This document shows positions 1-6,402 of a stretch of DNA of 10,000 bases, piece after piece. The stretch covers positions 1 through 10,000 of the forward strand of contig JAIWNK010000061.1 of the NCBI GenBank assembly GCA_020216845.1. The letters are read 5' to 3'. A model generated the notes under the pieces. That model was not told the DNA's origin and searched no databases. It worked only from the letters and a program-made list of their open reading frames with translations. Made by a program: the position numbers and the translations under genes. The stretch comes from Anaerolinea sp. GTDB taxonomy: Bacteria; Chloroflexota; Anaerolineae; Anaerolineales; Anaerolineaceae. Position 1 is the stretch's first letter. Each line of letters starts with the position of its first letter.

Positions 1-121
1 CTTGATGGCCCCCATTGAGGGGGTGACATTCGAGTCCATCCGGGCCCATTTTGGCTTGATGGCCCCCATTGAGGGGGTGACATTCGCGTCCATCCGGGCC
101 CATTTTGGCTTGATGGCCCCC
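1..121. repeat. 54-bp tandem repeat, two full copies plus a partial third
   Basis: Units at 1-54 and 55-108 are identical except for one base (A at 33, C at 87). A third copy matches for its first 13 bases (109-121) and then diverges. The array touches the window edge, so more copies may lie to the left. Each unit contains a CCCCC-ATTGA-GGGGG mini-palindrome. The unit is 18 codons long, so open frames stay open through the array: one plus-strand frame runs from position 2 to a TAG at 149-151 with an 18-residue periodic product, and all three minus-strand frames are also open. With four open frames and no visible start or ribosome binding site, coding cannot be claimed. An intergenic repeat is the simplest reading; the tail of an upstream repeat protein is the alternative. 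Confidence 0.85.
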
Positions 122-150
122 GTGGCCAAAATCCACCCGACGCACCCGTA

Positions 151-203
151 GGGGCATGGCGGTCTTATCCCAGACGTTGACCCTTGCACACCCGCCATGC
201 CCC
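151..203. repeat. Interspersed-type inverted repeat with 12-bp arms
   Basis: GGGGCATGGCGG at 151-162 is the exact reverse complement of CCGCCATGCCCC at 192-203, with a 29-base spacer. The flanking CCCGTA before the left arm and the C-rich run after the right arm resemble the GTAGGGGC...GCCCCTAC style of dispersed palindromic repeat seen in many bacterial genomes; that family assignment is from memory. There is no T-run on either side, so it is not an intrinsic terminator by sequence. Confidence 0.65.
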
Positions 204-214
204 CCCCTTTCCCC

Positions 215-235
215 CCCTCTCCCTATGGGAGAGGG
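215..235. repeat. Compact palindromic (REP-like) hairpin overlapping the P450 3' end
   Basis: CCCTCTCCC (215-223) and GGGAGAGGG (227-235) are perfect 9-bp arms around a TAT loop, followed by CCGGGGTGAGGG (236-247). This combination is a widespread dispersed bacterial repeat whose translated form appears as PHPGPLP or similar at the ends of many annotated proteins (from memory). Here the P450 stop codon (TAG, minus strand 225-223) falls across the loop and arm, and the last codons of the gene come from the repeat. It has no U-tract, so any terminator role would have to be structural or Rho-assisted. Confidence 0.75.
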
Positions 236-1587
236 CCGGGGTGAGGGACAACCTTCACCCGCATATGCAAGCCGCCCTTAGGGCGCAACGTCACCAGCGG
301 CATCGCCGGCACTTCTTCCTCTCCGACCAGCTCCAACCGAAAACGCTGCGTCACCGCTGCCAAAATCAGCTGCGCCTCCACCTGTGCAAACTGCGAGCCA
401 ATGCACAAGCGCGGCCCGCCGCCAAACGGAATGTAGCGATAGCGCGGACGGCCCTGTTCCACATCCTGTGCAAACCGCCGCGGGTCAAACACCTCCGCCT
501 CCGGCCAATATGCCGGGTGACGATGCAACACATATGGGCTCAGAATCATCAAAGCCCCCGCCGGAATTGTCACGCCCTCCAACGCATCTGCTGCAATTGC
601 CTGACGGGTAATCAACCATGCCGGCGGATAAAGCCGCAGCGCCTCATTGAACACCTGTGCCGTCCAGGGCAAATTGGCCAAATCTGCACTGCCCGGCATG
701 CGCCCGCCCAATTGAACCTGCACCTCATCCCGCAATTTCTGCCAAACAGACGGATTGCGCGCCAACAAATACCACGTCCAGGTCAAACTGCTTGCCACCG
801 TCTCATGCCCGGCAATCAGCAACGTGATTACCTCATCGCGCAGCTCACGGCGCGTCATTGCTGCACCCGTTTCCGGGTCGCGCGCCCTGAGCAACATTCC
901 CAGCATATCTTCGCCCGGCTCACCGCTCGTCAATCGCTCATCCATCAATGCATACACCGCCGCATCCAAATCGGCCACAGCCCGCCGAAAACGCACATTG
1001 CGCGGCGTTGGCACCCACAAAGGCGGCGTGATCAGATTCTGCGCCTGATAGACAATATGATCCAGCGCCGTCAAAGTTGCCTGCGTCAGCTGTTGTGCCG
1101 AACGGCTCAGGTCAATGCTGAACAACGCCTTGCCAACCACCTCCAACGTCAGGCGCATCATCTGCTGATCCACATCCAACACCTCGCCGCGCTGTGCAGC
1201 CCCTTCCCACTCCGTCAACATGCGCTCGACCGCGGGGATTACCACCTGATCCAGCGCGGCCAGGCGCGGACGAGAAAAAGCCGGTTGTTCCAAACGGCGG
1301 TTGCGCAACCAAATTTCGCCATCGCTGGTCAACAAGCCGCGTCCGGTCACCTGCGCAAGCGAATTGTATTGAATCGTGTTCTTGCTGTAATTGCGGTGAT
1401 TATCCTGCAAAATATGTCGCACCCAGGTATCGCGGTTGACCAAAAACGCCTCAATCCGCCCAACCGAAAAACGCACCAAATCCCCCTGTTTGGCACAATC
1501 CAGCAAAAAAGCAGGCGTGTTGGCGCGAATTTGACCCAAGCGCGGCAGCAAATCGGGCCCTGTGATCGTCGGAATCGTTGCACTCAT
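223..1587 (-). CDS. Cytochrome P450
   Basis: A haem-thiolate monooxygenase of 454 residues, which inserts one oxygen atom of O2 into an organic substrate using electrons from a redox partner. Numbered from the chosen start, the landmarks are a C-helix WxxxR (W93, R97), the I-helix oxygen-activation motif AGHET (259-263), the K-helix ExxR (E315, R318), an FDPRRF segment (367-372) and the haem loop FGGGPRLCIG with axial Cys395. No transmembrane anchor precedes it, so it should be cytosolic, with the general look of bacterial CYP102/CYP4-like enzymes. No reductase domain is fused and no ferredoxin or reductase lies in the window, so its partner is elsewhere. The ATG at 1587 is chosen over an ATG at 1659 because GGAGGTGA sits 5 bases upstream of it; an ATG at 1593 overlaps that site. 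The final residues (PHPGPLP) are encoded by a dispersed hairpin repeat. The substrate cannot be told from sequence; fatty acid or terpenoid hydroxylation would be guesses. Confidence 0.95.
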   Translation of the reverse strand: MSATIPTITGPDLLPRLGQIRANTPAFLLDCAKQGDLVRFSVGRIEAFLVNRDTWVRHILQDNHRNYSKNTIQYNSLAQVTGRGLLTSDGEIWLRNRRLEQPAFSRPRLAALDQVVIPAVERMLTEWEGAAQRGEVLDVDQQMMRLTLEVVGKALFSIDLSRSAQQLTQATLTALDHIVYQAQNLITPPLWVPTPRNVRFRRAVADLDAAVYALMDERLTSGEPGEDMLGMLLRARDPETGAAMTRRELRDEVITLLIAGHETVASSLTWTWYLLARNPSVWQKLRDEVQVQLGGRMPGSADLANLPWTAQVFNEALRLYPPAWLITRQAIAADALEGVTIPAGALMILSPYVLHRHPAYWPEAEVFDPRRFAQDVEQGRPRYRYIPFGGGPRLCIGSQFAQVEAQLILAAVTQRFRLELVGEEEVPAMPLVTLRPKGGLHMRVKVVPHPGPLP

Positions 1588-1592
1588 GCCCA

Positions 1593-1600
1593 TCACCTCC
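1593..1600 (-). promoter_or_regulatory. Strong ribosome binding site of the P450 gene
   Basis: Reading on the minus strand, GGAGGTGA occupies 1600-1593 and is followed after 5 bases by ATG at 1587. It fixes the start 24 codons inside the longest possible open frame. The extra upstream codons would overlap a terminator-like hairpin. Confidence 0.8.
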
Positions 1601-1608
1601 AAAGCTGT

Positions 1609-1648
1609 AAAAAAGTGCAGCAGATCATCCAAGAGGTGACCTGCAGCA
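1609..1648 (-). terminator. Terminator-like hairpin between the lipoprotein and P450 genes
   Basis: On the minus strand TGCTGCAGGTCA (1648-1637) pairs with TGATCTGCTGCA (1627-1616) around a 9-base loop, with one T-T mismatch and one G-U pair, followed by C-A and a run of six T (1614-1609). It lies 24 bases after the lipoprotein stop and only 8 bases before the P450 Shine-Dalgarno site. It can end the upstream transcript; the P450 then depends on readthrough or on a promoter overlapping the hairpin, and I see no good one. Confidence 0.55.
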
Positions 1649-1671
1649 AGAATCAACAACCGCTTAACCGG

Positions 1672-2643
1672 TTAGCGCACCCACAAATCCAATTGATCCA
1701 CCTGCACAGTCAGGTTTTGGGTCGCATCTGCTCCGACAAACACGCCCATCCAACCGGAGGAAAACGTGCTATCGTCCACCTGACTAAGTTTAACGCCATT
1801 GACATACATCGTCAGGCGGCTGCCCTCTGCCAAAACGCCAACGCGATTGGTCTGCATTGGCCCAGCCAAAATGGCCGGGTTGGCTGTCCAGTACACATGG
1901 GTTGTCCATTTGCCATCCGGCTTAATCGAGCCATCCCATTCCGCAATGCGATACTTACCGTCGCAACCAATCCCGAACAAATAACCTCGATTGGCGGGCG
2001 ATTTCTCTGGCACACGCACAAACAAACCGAAATGGTCGCTGCCCGAACAAGCCTCAAAACGCCCACTGATTTCAACATAGAAATTATTGACCGGCCCATA
2101 GGTCGTCAGCCGCCAGCCATCCGTCTCGGTTAAAGCCGTCAGCAACATTGTACCATCGCGAAACGTGATCGCCGTATACGCATCTTGCCCGGTTGGCCAG
2201 GCATCGCCGTTGGCCATCGTATCGCTATACGTTGGAGCGCCTAACCCTTGCCGAATATCATCCGCAGCCAAGGTTGGCGAAGGCAAGGGCGTGTTTGTTG
2301 CCGTCGGCGGCACGGCCGTTGCCGTTGGCGAGGCAAGCGGCGCATCAGTTACCGCCGGTTTTGTGGCCGTTGCCTGCGGAAGCTCTGCACTCGTCGGCTG
2401 TGCGGTATTGGTCACAACCATGGGCGTCTGCGTTGCCACGGGCGTTTCAACGATCGGCGGTGCCAGCGGAGCAGTCGGCAGCGCCTCCGACGGAACCGTC
2501 GGCGTCGGTTGCGCCGTCAAAATCTGCGCCACCAATGTGGCCTGCTCCGATTCGGATGGCGCTGTTGGTGCGTTCCCACCCAACAACGAACAACCGCTCA
2601 ACAACACCATGACCAAGATCCAAATGATCGGGCTTTTTCTCAT
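1672..2643 (-). CDS. Secreted lipoprotein with Thr/Pro/Ala-rich linker and jelly-roll-like C-terminal domain
   Basis: A 323-residue exported lipoprotein of unknown role. Residues 1-17 are a short signal peptide (MRKSP, then a hydrophobic stretch) ending in the lipobox LSGC, with Cys18 as the expected lipidated residue. Residues about 25-125 are a low-complexity Pro/Thr/Ala/Val linker with many PT and TAT steps, typical of a spacer between membrane anchor and outer domain. Residues about 130-323 form a compact domain rich in aromatics and glycine, with alternating beta-strand patterns (WRLTTYG, FYVEISGRFE, FGLFVRV, LTMYVNGVKL, WMGVFVG, VQVDQLDLWVR). This pattern resembles concanavalin/LamG-like or DUF1080-like jelly-roll folds that bind sugars; that fold call is inference. 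Cys199 and Cys227 could form a disulphide. AAGGAG lies 6 bases before the ATG. It sits 63 bases downstream of the adenosine-specific kinase gene and may be in the same transcript. Confidence 0.85.
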   Translation of the reverse strand: MRKSPIIWILVMVLLSGCSLLGGNAPTAPSESEQATLVAQILTAQPTPTVPSEALPTAPLAPPIVETPVATQTPMVVTNTAQPTSAELPQATATKPAVTDAPLASPTATAVPPTATNTPLPSPTLAADDIRQGLGAPTYSDTMANGDAWPTGQDAYTAITFRDGTMLLTALTETDGWRLTTYGPVNNFYVEISGRFEACSGSDHFGLFVRVPEKSPANRGYLFGIGCDGKYRIAEWDGSIKPDGKWTTHVYWTANPAILAGPMQTNRVGVLAEGSRLTMYVNGVKLSQVDDSTFSSGWMGVFVGADATQNLTVQVDQLDLWVR

Positions 2644-2706
2644 CTCTCACTCCTTGAAAAACTCAATTTACCACAAAGACGCCGTTTGGGCCAGTCAAGT
2701 TCCTGC

Positions 2707-3192
2707 CTACAGCTTATATCCAATCATGCGCAAAAAGCCTTTGCGCCAGGCCTGACCTTCCTCTCCTTCAATGCCCAAAGGCTGCTGACCATCCAACACG
2801 CCCAAAATACCACGTCCTTCACCAGAGGCAGCAACAACCACCTGTGTCGGGTTGGCCGTAGCGCAAAAAATGCGGCACACCTCTGGCACTGCCTGAACTG
2901 CTTTGAGCACATTGATCGGATAGAACCCCTCGCCAAGGAAAATGATGAAACTGTGACCCGCGCCAATCGCCTGTGCATTGCGCTGTGCCAGCTCAATCAA
3001 CTGCGGATCATTGCCACTCCAGCGAATGAGCCGCTCACCTGATGCTTCACAAAACGCCAGGCCAAAGCGAATGCCCGGCACGCTATTGACCAATGCTTCG
3101 TGCACATCTTCCACCGTCTTGATGAAATGCGCCTGACCCAAAATGAAGTTGAGCGCTTCCGGTTTTTCAACCCTCACCAGTTCCAATTCCAT
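2707..3192 (-). CDS. Adenosine-specific kinase family protein (PF04008)
   Basis: A small cytosolic protein of 161 residues, nearly full length for the family, which is best known from archaea and thermophiles (structural prototype PAE2307 of Pyrobaculum, described as binding adenosine and carrying a stable phosphohistidine). Family blocks are all present: FILGQAHFIKTVED (16-29), VPGIRFGLAFCEASG (38-52), the GAGHSFIIFL block (77-86), VPEVCRIFCATANP (102-115) and GRGILGVLDG (127-136). His22 and His80 lie in the two conserved blocks and are candidates for the phosphorylated residue; I cannot say which. The ATG at 3192 is preferred to the one at 3198 because AAGGAG ends 9 bases before the first and only 3 before the second. 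Only 33 bases separate it from the stop of the upstream membrane protein, so co-transcription is likely. The family name is confident; the physiological reaction in this organism is not established. Confidence 0.93.
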   Translation of the reverse strand: MELELVRVEKPEALNFILGQAHFIKTVEDVHEALVNSVPGIRFGLAFCEASGERLIRWSGNDPQLIELAQRNAQAIGAGHSFIIFLGEGFYPINVLKAVQAVPEVCRIFCATANPTQVVVAASGEGRGILGVLDGQQPLGIEGEEGQAWRKGFLRMIGYKL

Positions 3193-3201
3193 GATCATCT
3201 A

Positions 3202-3207
3202 CTCCTT
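3202..3207 (-). promoter_or_regulatory. Ribosome binding site that decides the kinase start
   Basis: AAGGAG on the minus strand (3207-3202) is 3 bases from the ATG at 3198 and 9 bases from the ATG at 3192. The second spacing is workable and the first is too tight, so the protein probably begins MELELVRV. Confidence 0.6.
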
Positions 3208-3225
3208 TCTGTGCATGATTATAGA

Positions 3226-5193
3226 CTAAGGCACGCAATTATGCAGGTCATACAATCGTCGAAATTGACCCGCATCCTCCCGCAACTCTTCAAGCAACAC
3301 CACACAAGCATCCTGCCAGGCAGCCCGATCCTGCTCAGAAAGCCGCCGCCAGTCTTGCTCATCCAAATAAGCATAGCCAAACCCTGCCTGCGCCAACAGG
3401 CGCGGTTGCAAATGCTGACTCCATTCCTGCACCTCCGGTTTGGCCACATACCAGTTGAGATGCGTATTCGTTGCCCGGCCAAACACCGTCACCGCTCGCG
3501 AAGGAAACGCATCAAAAATTTTGGCGTCCTGCGGCAATTCATTCCAATAATGTTGTGTCATTTTGGCATCAAGATACCCCAAGAAGGTTGATGCCTGAGG
3601 GCGCGCCATGGCAAACACATTCGTAATGGCCACCATCACCCCCGAAGCACAGGCCAACGCCAGCAAACCGCCCGCCCAGGCAGCACGCGCCGAAGAGCGC
3701 TGTGCCCAACGCCAGCCCAACGGCACAGCCCACAACAAACAACTACTGAAGAAGAAATACAACCGTTCCGTATTCGCCGCCCCCTCTGACCCACTATATT
3801 GCACAAACAAAGAAAACAGCGAAAGCAACGTCGCCAGGCCAAAAGCCGCCTCAAACCAGCGCTCAGCCCGCAACGCCCGCCAGCCCCAATAGAGCACCGC
3901 AGGCAAAACCAACAACAACGGGCCCGCTTCCAACAATGCTGCCAACAAAGTCAGCGGCTGCAACAAATTCAGGCTGCCCAAATGGCGCGACACCAAGGTC
4001 GGTTGCCAATCAAAGGCAAAACCAACCGTATGATACGATCCCCCCACTTCATTGCGCACCAGGCGATAGAGAATATCATACAAAGCACCACCCTGAAAAA
4101 CCCCCAACAGCATCCCGGCAATCAACACGCCCAACCAATCGGTCAGACGGCGCGGCAGGCGCAGCGAACGGCGCCGCAGCGCGACCGCAACCGCCAGAAA
4201 GCCAAACGCAGCATAGAGGTAGACGACTTCCGCTTCGGTCAAGAACGACAAACCAGCCAACGCAAAAGCGCTCAACGCAGCTGCCCAGCGATTGCGCCAA
4301 CGGGTTGCCGTCAACAGCAGCCATAGCAACACCGCCAGGTCAAGCAAACTGACCGGACTACACTGTGCCAACACGCCCGGGTGAAAAAAGCCATTGCCAA
4401 CCGCGAACCAATACGGCTGCGGCCCGCTTCCTTCAATGCCCCACACGCTGAATAAAGCATCCTCCAGGTTGGCCCCGCTCGCCAACCCACTGCCAATCAT
4501 CACCACCTGCCGCGACAGAGCATCCATCCATGCGCCGGGCAACAGCAGCAACAGCCAGCGCGTGCCCGAAGCAAACAGCGCTGCCGCCCCGCCCAACCAT
4601 GCCGCCAGGCGACGATGCGTCAACCGCTGTGACCAGGCGACCATCAGAGCCACAAACAGCGTCAAGCCAAGAGCCCGCGCCGCATCCAGCGTCACCCACA
4701 CCATCTGCCCGCTCAATCGGGTTACCTGCGCCGCTACCAACAACACGAAATAATGATACGGATACCGCAATGCACCATTGAGCGGAAAATGCGGCGGTAC
4801 ATCGCCGGTCGCCAGCAAAGAAACTGTTGGCAAATGAGCAAAGTCATCGAAAAGCGCCAAACCGCGCTGCATGGCAAAGGCTACTGCCCATAGCGCAGCC
4901 AGCCCAAGCCACTGCCCGGGCAGAATCGGCGGCAACCAATCGCGCCAGTATTGCCGGCGAAGCACCATAAAGATCAGGCCCGCCAGAAACACGCTCACCG
5001 CCGCTAACCAGCTCGCCAGGTTCAAGGGCAGCAGTTGCGCCAACAAATTGGCAAGCACAGTCTGCAACACCAAACCGCTCAACAACCCTAGCGGTAGCAA
5101 CTCTCGTTCTTGCAAAACAAAAGCTGCACGCGTCAACCAAACCCCTCCGATTGCCCACAAAACAATCCAGGTGCCCAATTGGATGAGATTCAC
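3226..5193 (-). CDS. Multi-pass membrane protein, glycosyltransferase-C-like architecture
   Basis: A 655-residue integral membrane protein. Hydrophobic segments occur near residues 5-25, 33-53, 58-78, 94-110, 145-160, 170-188, 196-218, 280-296, 303-318, 322-340, 352-370, 412-437, 447-465, 478-495 and 503-528, about 13-15 spans, followed by a soluble C-terminal tail of about 125 residues. An Asp-Asp pair (D116-D117, in FDDFAHLP) sits in an early extramembrane loop, and a conserved-looking NGALRYPYHYF stretch (139-149) follows it. Acidic residues in the first large outer loop plus many spans and a C-terminal soluble domain are the pattern of GT-C enzymes that use lipid-linked sugars, but I do not recognise the exact family and the function is inferred. 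The start is GTG at 5193 with AAGGAG 5 bases upstream. It is the first gene of the minus-strand cluster; other envelope genes downstream (a lipoprotein) fit a surface role. Confidence 0.8.
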   Translation of the reverse strand: MNLIQLGTWIVLWAIGGVWLTRAAFVLQERELLPLGLLSGLVLQTVLANLLAQLLPLNLASWLAAVSVFLAGLIFMVLRRQYWRDWLPPILPGQWLGLAALWAVAFAMQRGLALFDDFAHLPTVSLLATGDVPPHFPLNGALRYPYHYFVLLVAAQVTRLSGQMVWVTLDAARALGLTLFVALMVAWSQRLTHRRLAAWLGGAAALFASGTRWLLLLLPGAWMDALSRQVVMIGSGLASGANLEDALFSVWGIEGSGPQPYWFAVGNGFFHPGVLAQCSPVSLLDLAVLLWLLLTATRWRNRWAAALSAFALAGLSFLTEAEVVYLYAAFGFLAVAVALRRRSLRLPRRLTDWLGVLIAGMLLGVFQGGALYDILYRLVRNEVGGSYHTVGFAFDWQPTLVSRHLGSLNLLQPLTLLAALLEAGPLLLVLPAVLYWGWRALRAERWFEAAFGLATLLSLFSLFVQYSGSEGAANTERLYFFFSSCLLWAVPLGWRWAQRSSARAAWAGGLLALACASGVMVAITNVFAMARPQASTFLGYLDAKMTQHYWNELPQDAKIFDAFPSRAVTVFGRATNTHLNWYVAKPEVQEWSQHLQPRLLAQAGFGYAYLDEQDWRRLSEQDRAAWQDACVVLLEELREDAGQFRRLYDLHNCVP

Positions 5194-5222
5194 AACAGCT
5201 CCTTAATGAAAACGTTGCCCCC

Positions 5223-5228
5223 ATTTTA
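5223..5228 (-). promoter_or_regulatory. Possible -10 element for the minus-strand cluster
   Basis: The minus strand reads TAAAAT at 5228-5223, 29 bases before the GTG start. No recognisable -35 box lies 16-18 bases upstream, so this is only a weak candidate. Some promoter is expected in this divergent region because the first gene of the cluster starts here. Confidence 0.25.
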
Positions 5229-5260
5229 ACCGCTTTTTGCATTTAAGTCCCCACAAAGCC

Positions 5261-5318
5261 ATCAGGTTATGCCCCATGGACAAAATTCTGCGTGTTTTGC
5301 GTCCGTGGTTTGCCTGAT
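5261..5318. repeat. Imperfect nested inverted repeat in the divergent intergenic region
   Basis: Outer arms ATCAGG (5261-5266) and CCTGAT (5313-5318) enclose inner arms CCATGGAC (5274-5281) and GTCCGTGG (5301-5308, one G-U pair), which can be extended by AAAA (5282-5285) and TTTT (5295-5298). The arms are interrupted by short unpaired stretches. It could be a decayed dispersed palindromic repeat or a regulatory structure. The rest of 5194-5429 holds the promoter elements described separately and no gene I can support. Confidence 0.5.
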
Positions 5319-5357
5319 CCGACCAATTTTCAACGCCATCTCAAAACAAGAACGCCT

Positions 5358-5381
5358 CAGACTTTGTTGGTTGAAAGTCTG
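5358..5381. promoter_or_regulatory. Operator-like perfect palindrome over the rnz -35 box
   Basis: CAGACTTT (5358-5365) and AAAGTCTG (5374-5381) are exact 8-bp inverted arms separated by 8 bases. The right half covers most of the -35 hexamer TTGAAA (5371-5376), the placement expected of a repressor site for a dimeric regulator. No regulator gene is in the window. A chance palindrome is possible. Confidence 0.4.
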
Positions 5382-5399
5382 CCCTGAATGCGGTAAAAT
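5371..5399 (+). promoter_or_regulatory. Sigma70-type promoter of rnz
   Basis: TTGAAA (5371-5376) and TAAAAT (5394-5399) are separated by exactly 17 bases, each one mismatch from consensus. Predicted transcription start is about 5406, giving a leader of roughly 24 bases that contains the AAAGGA ribosome binding site (5417-5422). Confidence 0.75.
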
Positions 5400-5429
5400 G
5401 AACAAACTTACAACCGAAAGGACTTCCCC

Positions 5430-6350
5430 TTGTTCGAACTCGTTTTTCTCGGCACTTCCGCTTCGGCCCCCTCAGCCAAACGAAACCTGCCAGCGCTAAT
5501 CATCAAGCATGATGAATTTCGCTTTCTGGTAGATTGCGGCGAAGGCACACAACGTCAAATCCTTCAATCGGGCATTGGCTTCAAACGTATCAACCGAATT
5601 CTCATTACCCACAGTCATCTAGATCACATTTTAGGGTTAGCAGGCTTGCTTTCCACTTTTTTGCGTTGGGAAAGCATAGATGAAATGCAAATCTTTGGCT
5701 CACGCAGCTCGCTTGAGCGCGTCCACAACCTTCTGTATGGGGTTGTCTTGCGGGGCACCCCGCCACCTATGCCACTGTTGCTCATCCCGATTGAAAAAGG
5801 CCCTTTTATTGAAGAAAACGATTTCACCGTCTCGGCCTTTCCGGTCAATCACCGCGGCTCAGAAAGCCTTGGTTTTCTGTTTGAAGAGAAAGGCCGACGG
5901 CCCTTCCTGCCCGAAAAAGCGGAAGCACTTGGCATTCCGCAAGGCCCCTGGCGGCGCAACCTGGTTGAAGGGCAACCGGCCTGCTTGCCGGATGGCCGCA
6001 CGATTGACCCCGAAGATGTGTTAGGCGATTTTCGCCCCGGCACGCGCCTGATCGTCATTGGCGACACCGGTGAAACCAGCAGCCTGACCGAGATCTGCCG
6101 TGACGCCAACGCCCTGGTAATTGAATCCACCTACTTAGAAGAAGAAGCCGATATGGCCGCCCAATTTGGGCATCTGACCGCCCGTCAGGCCGCCGAATTG
6201 GCTGCCCGTGCGGGCGTTGAACAGCTTTTCCTGACGCACATCTCGCGCCGCTACCGCGAACGTGACGTACTGGCCGAAGCAAAAGCCGTATTCCCCAATG
6301 TCGTCGTTGCGCGTGATTTCGACACATTCCAGGTCAAATCTGCGCTCTAA
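5430..6350 (+). CDS. rnz: Ribonuclease Z (tRNA 3' endonuclease)
   Basis: A zinc-dependent metallo-beta-lactamase-fold nuclease that cuts tRNA precursors just after the discriminator base, creating the 3' end to which CCA is added. The 306-residue length is normal for the bacterial short-form (RNase Z-S) enzyme. Metal ligands are all visible: HSHLDH (H61, H63, D65, H66), H141, D212 in GDTGET and H270 in the THISRRY block. H248 in FGHLT is the family's conserved catalytic-support histidine. The tRNA-binding exosite arm is present at about 155-185 (PFLPEKAEALGIP, GPWRRNLVEG). The start is TTG: AAAGGA lies 7 bases upstream, the N-terminus FELVFLGTSASAPS matches the family, an in-frame stop occurs at 5394-5396, and the next Met is residue 86. 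It is a single-gene unit with its own promoter and terminator. The identification is secure. Confidence 0.97.
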   Translation: MFELVFLGTSASAPSAKRNLPALIIKHDEFRFLVDCGEGTQRQILQSGIGFKRINRILITHSHLDHILGLAGLLSTFLRWESIDEMQIFGSRSSLERVHNLLYGVVLRGTPPPMPLLLIPIEKGPFIEENDFTVSAFPVNHRGSESLGFLFEEKGRRPFLPEKAEALGIPQGPWRRNLVEGQPACLPDGRTIDPEDVLGDFRPGTRLIVIGDTGETSSLTEICRDANALVIESTYLEEEADMAAQFGHLTARQAAELAARAGVEQLFLTHISRRYRERDVLAEAKAVFPNVVVARDFDTFQVKSAL

Positions 6351-6354
6351 GCCC

Positions 6355-6391
6355 AACATCCAGACTTCTCTCGGTCTGGATGTTATTTTTT
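6355..6391 (+). terminator. Intrinsic terminator after rnz
   Basis: AACATCCAGAC (6355-6365) and GTCTGGATGTT (6374-6384) form a perfect 11-bp stem with an 8-base loop, followed by A and six T (6386-6391). It starts 4 bases after the rnz stop. Its T-tract abuts the ribosome binding site of the next gene, so that gene needs readthrough or a promoter hidden in this short gap. Confidence 0.9.
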
Positions 6392-6402
6392 GAGGAGCCT
6401 CC

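Noticed and set aside
1..121. CRISPR array
   Set aside because: Copies are directly adjacent with no unique spacers, so this is a tandem repeat.
1588..1659. N-terminal extension of the P450 to the ATG at 1659
   Set aside because: The extra 24 codons overlap the terminator-like hairpin and lack a ribosome binding site, whereas GGAGGTGA sits correctly before the ATG at 1587.
184..2133. A 649-codon open frame on the plus strand, antisense to the P450 and the lipoprotein
   Set aside because: Its product is Arg/Gln/His-rich with no recognisable domain, it begins inside the repeat cluster without a ribosome binding site, and it is fully opposite two genes with clear family motifs. It is a codon-bias shadow.
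2691..2698. TTGACT on the minus strand as a -35 box for the lipoprotein gene
   Set aside because: The hexamer 17 bases downstream (TGTGGT) matches the -10 consensus at only half its positions. Too weak to report as a promoter.
2248..3042. A 264-codon plus-strand frame, extremely Arg-rich at its start
   Set aside because: The composition reflects the complement of the Pro/Thr/Ala linker of the lipoprotein and continues antisense into the kinase gene. No start signal or family resemblance.
5269..5499. A small plus-strand frame with a CPECGK-like stretch upstream of rnz
   Set aside because: It spans the rnz promoter and overlaps the start of rnz in another frame, with no ribosome binding site. 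The Cys pair is insufficient to call a zinc-ribbon protein.
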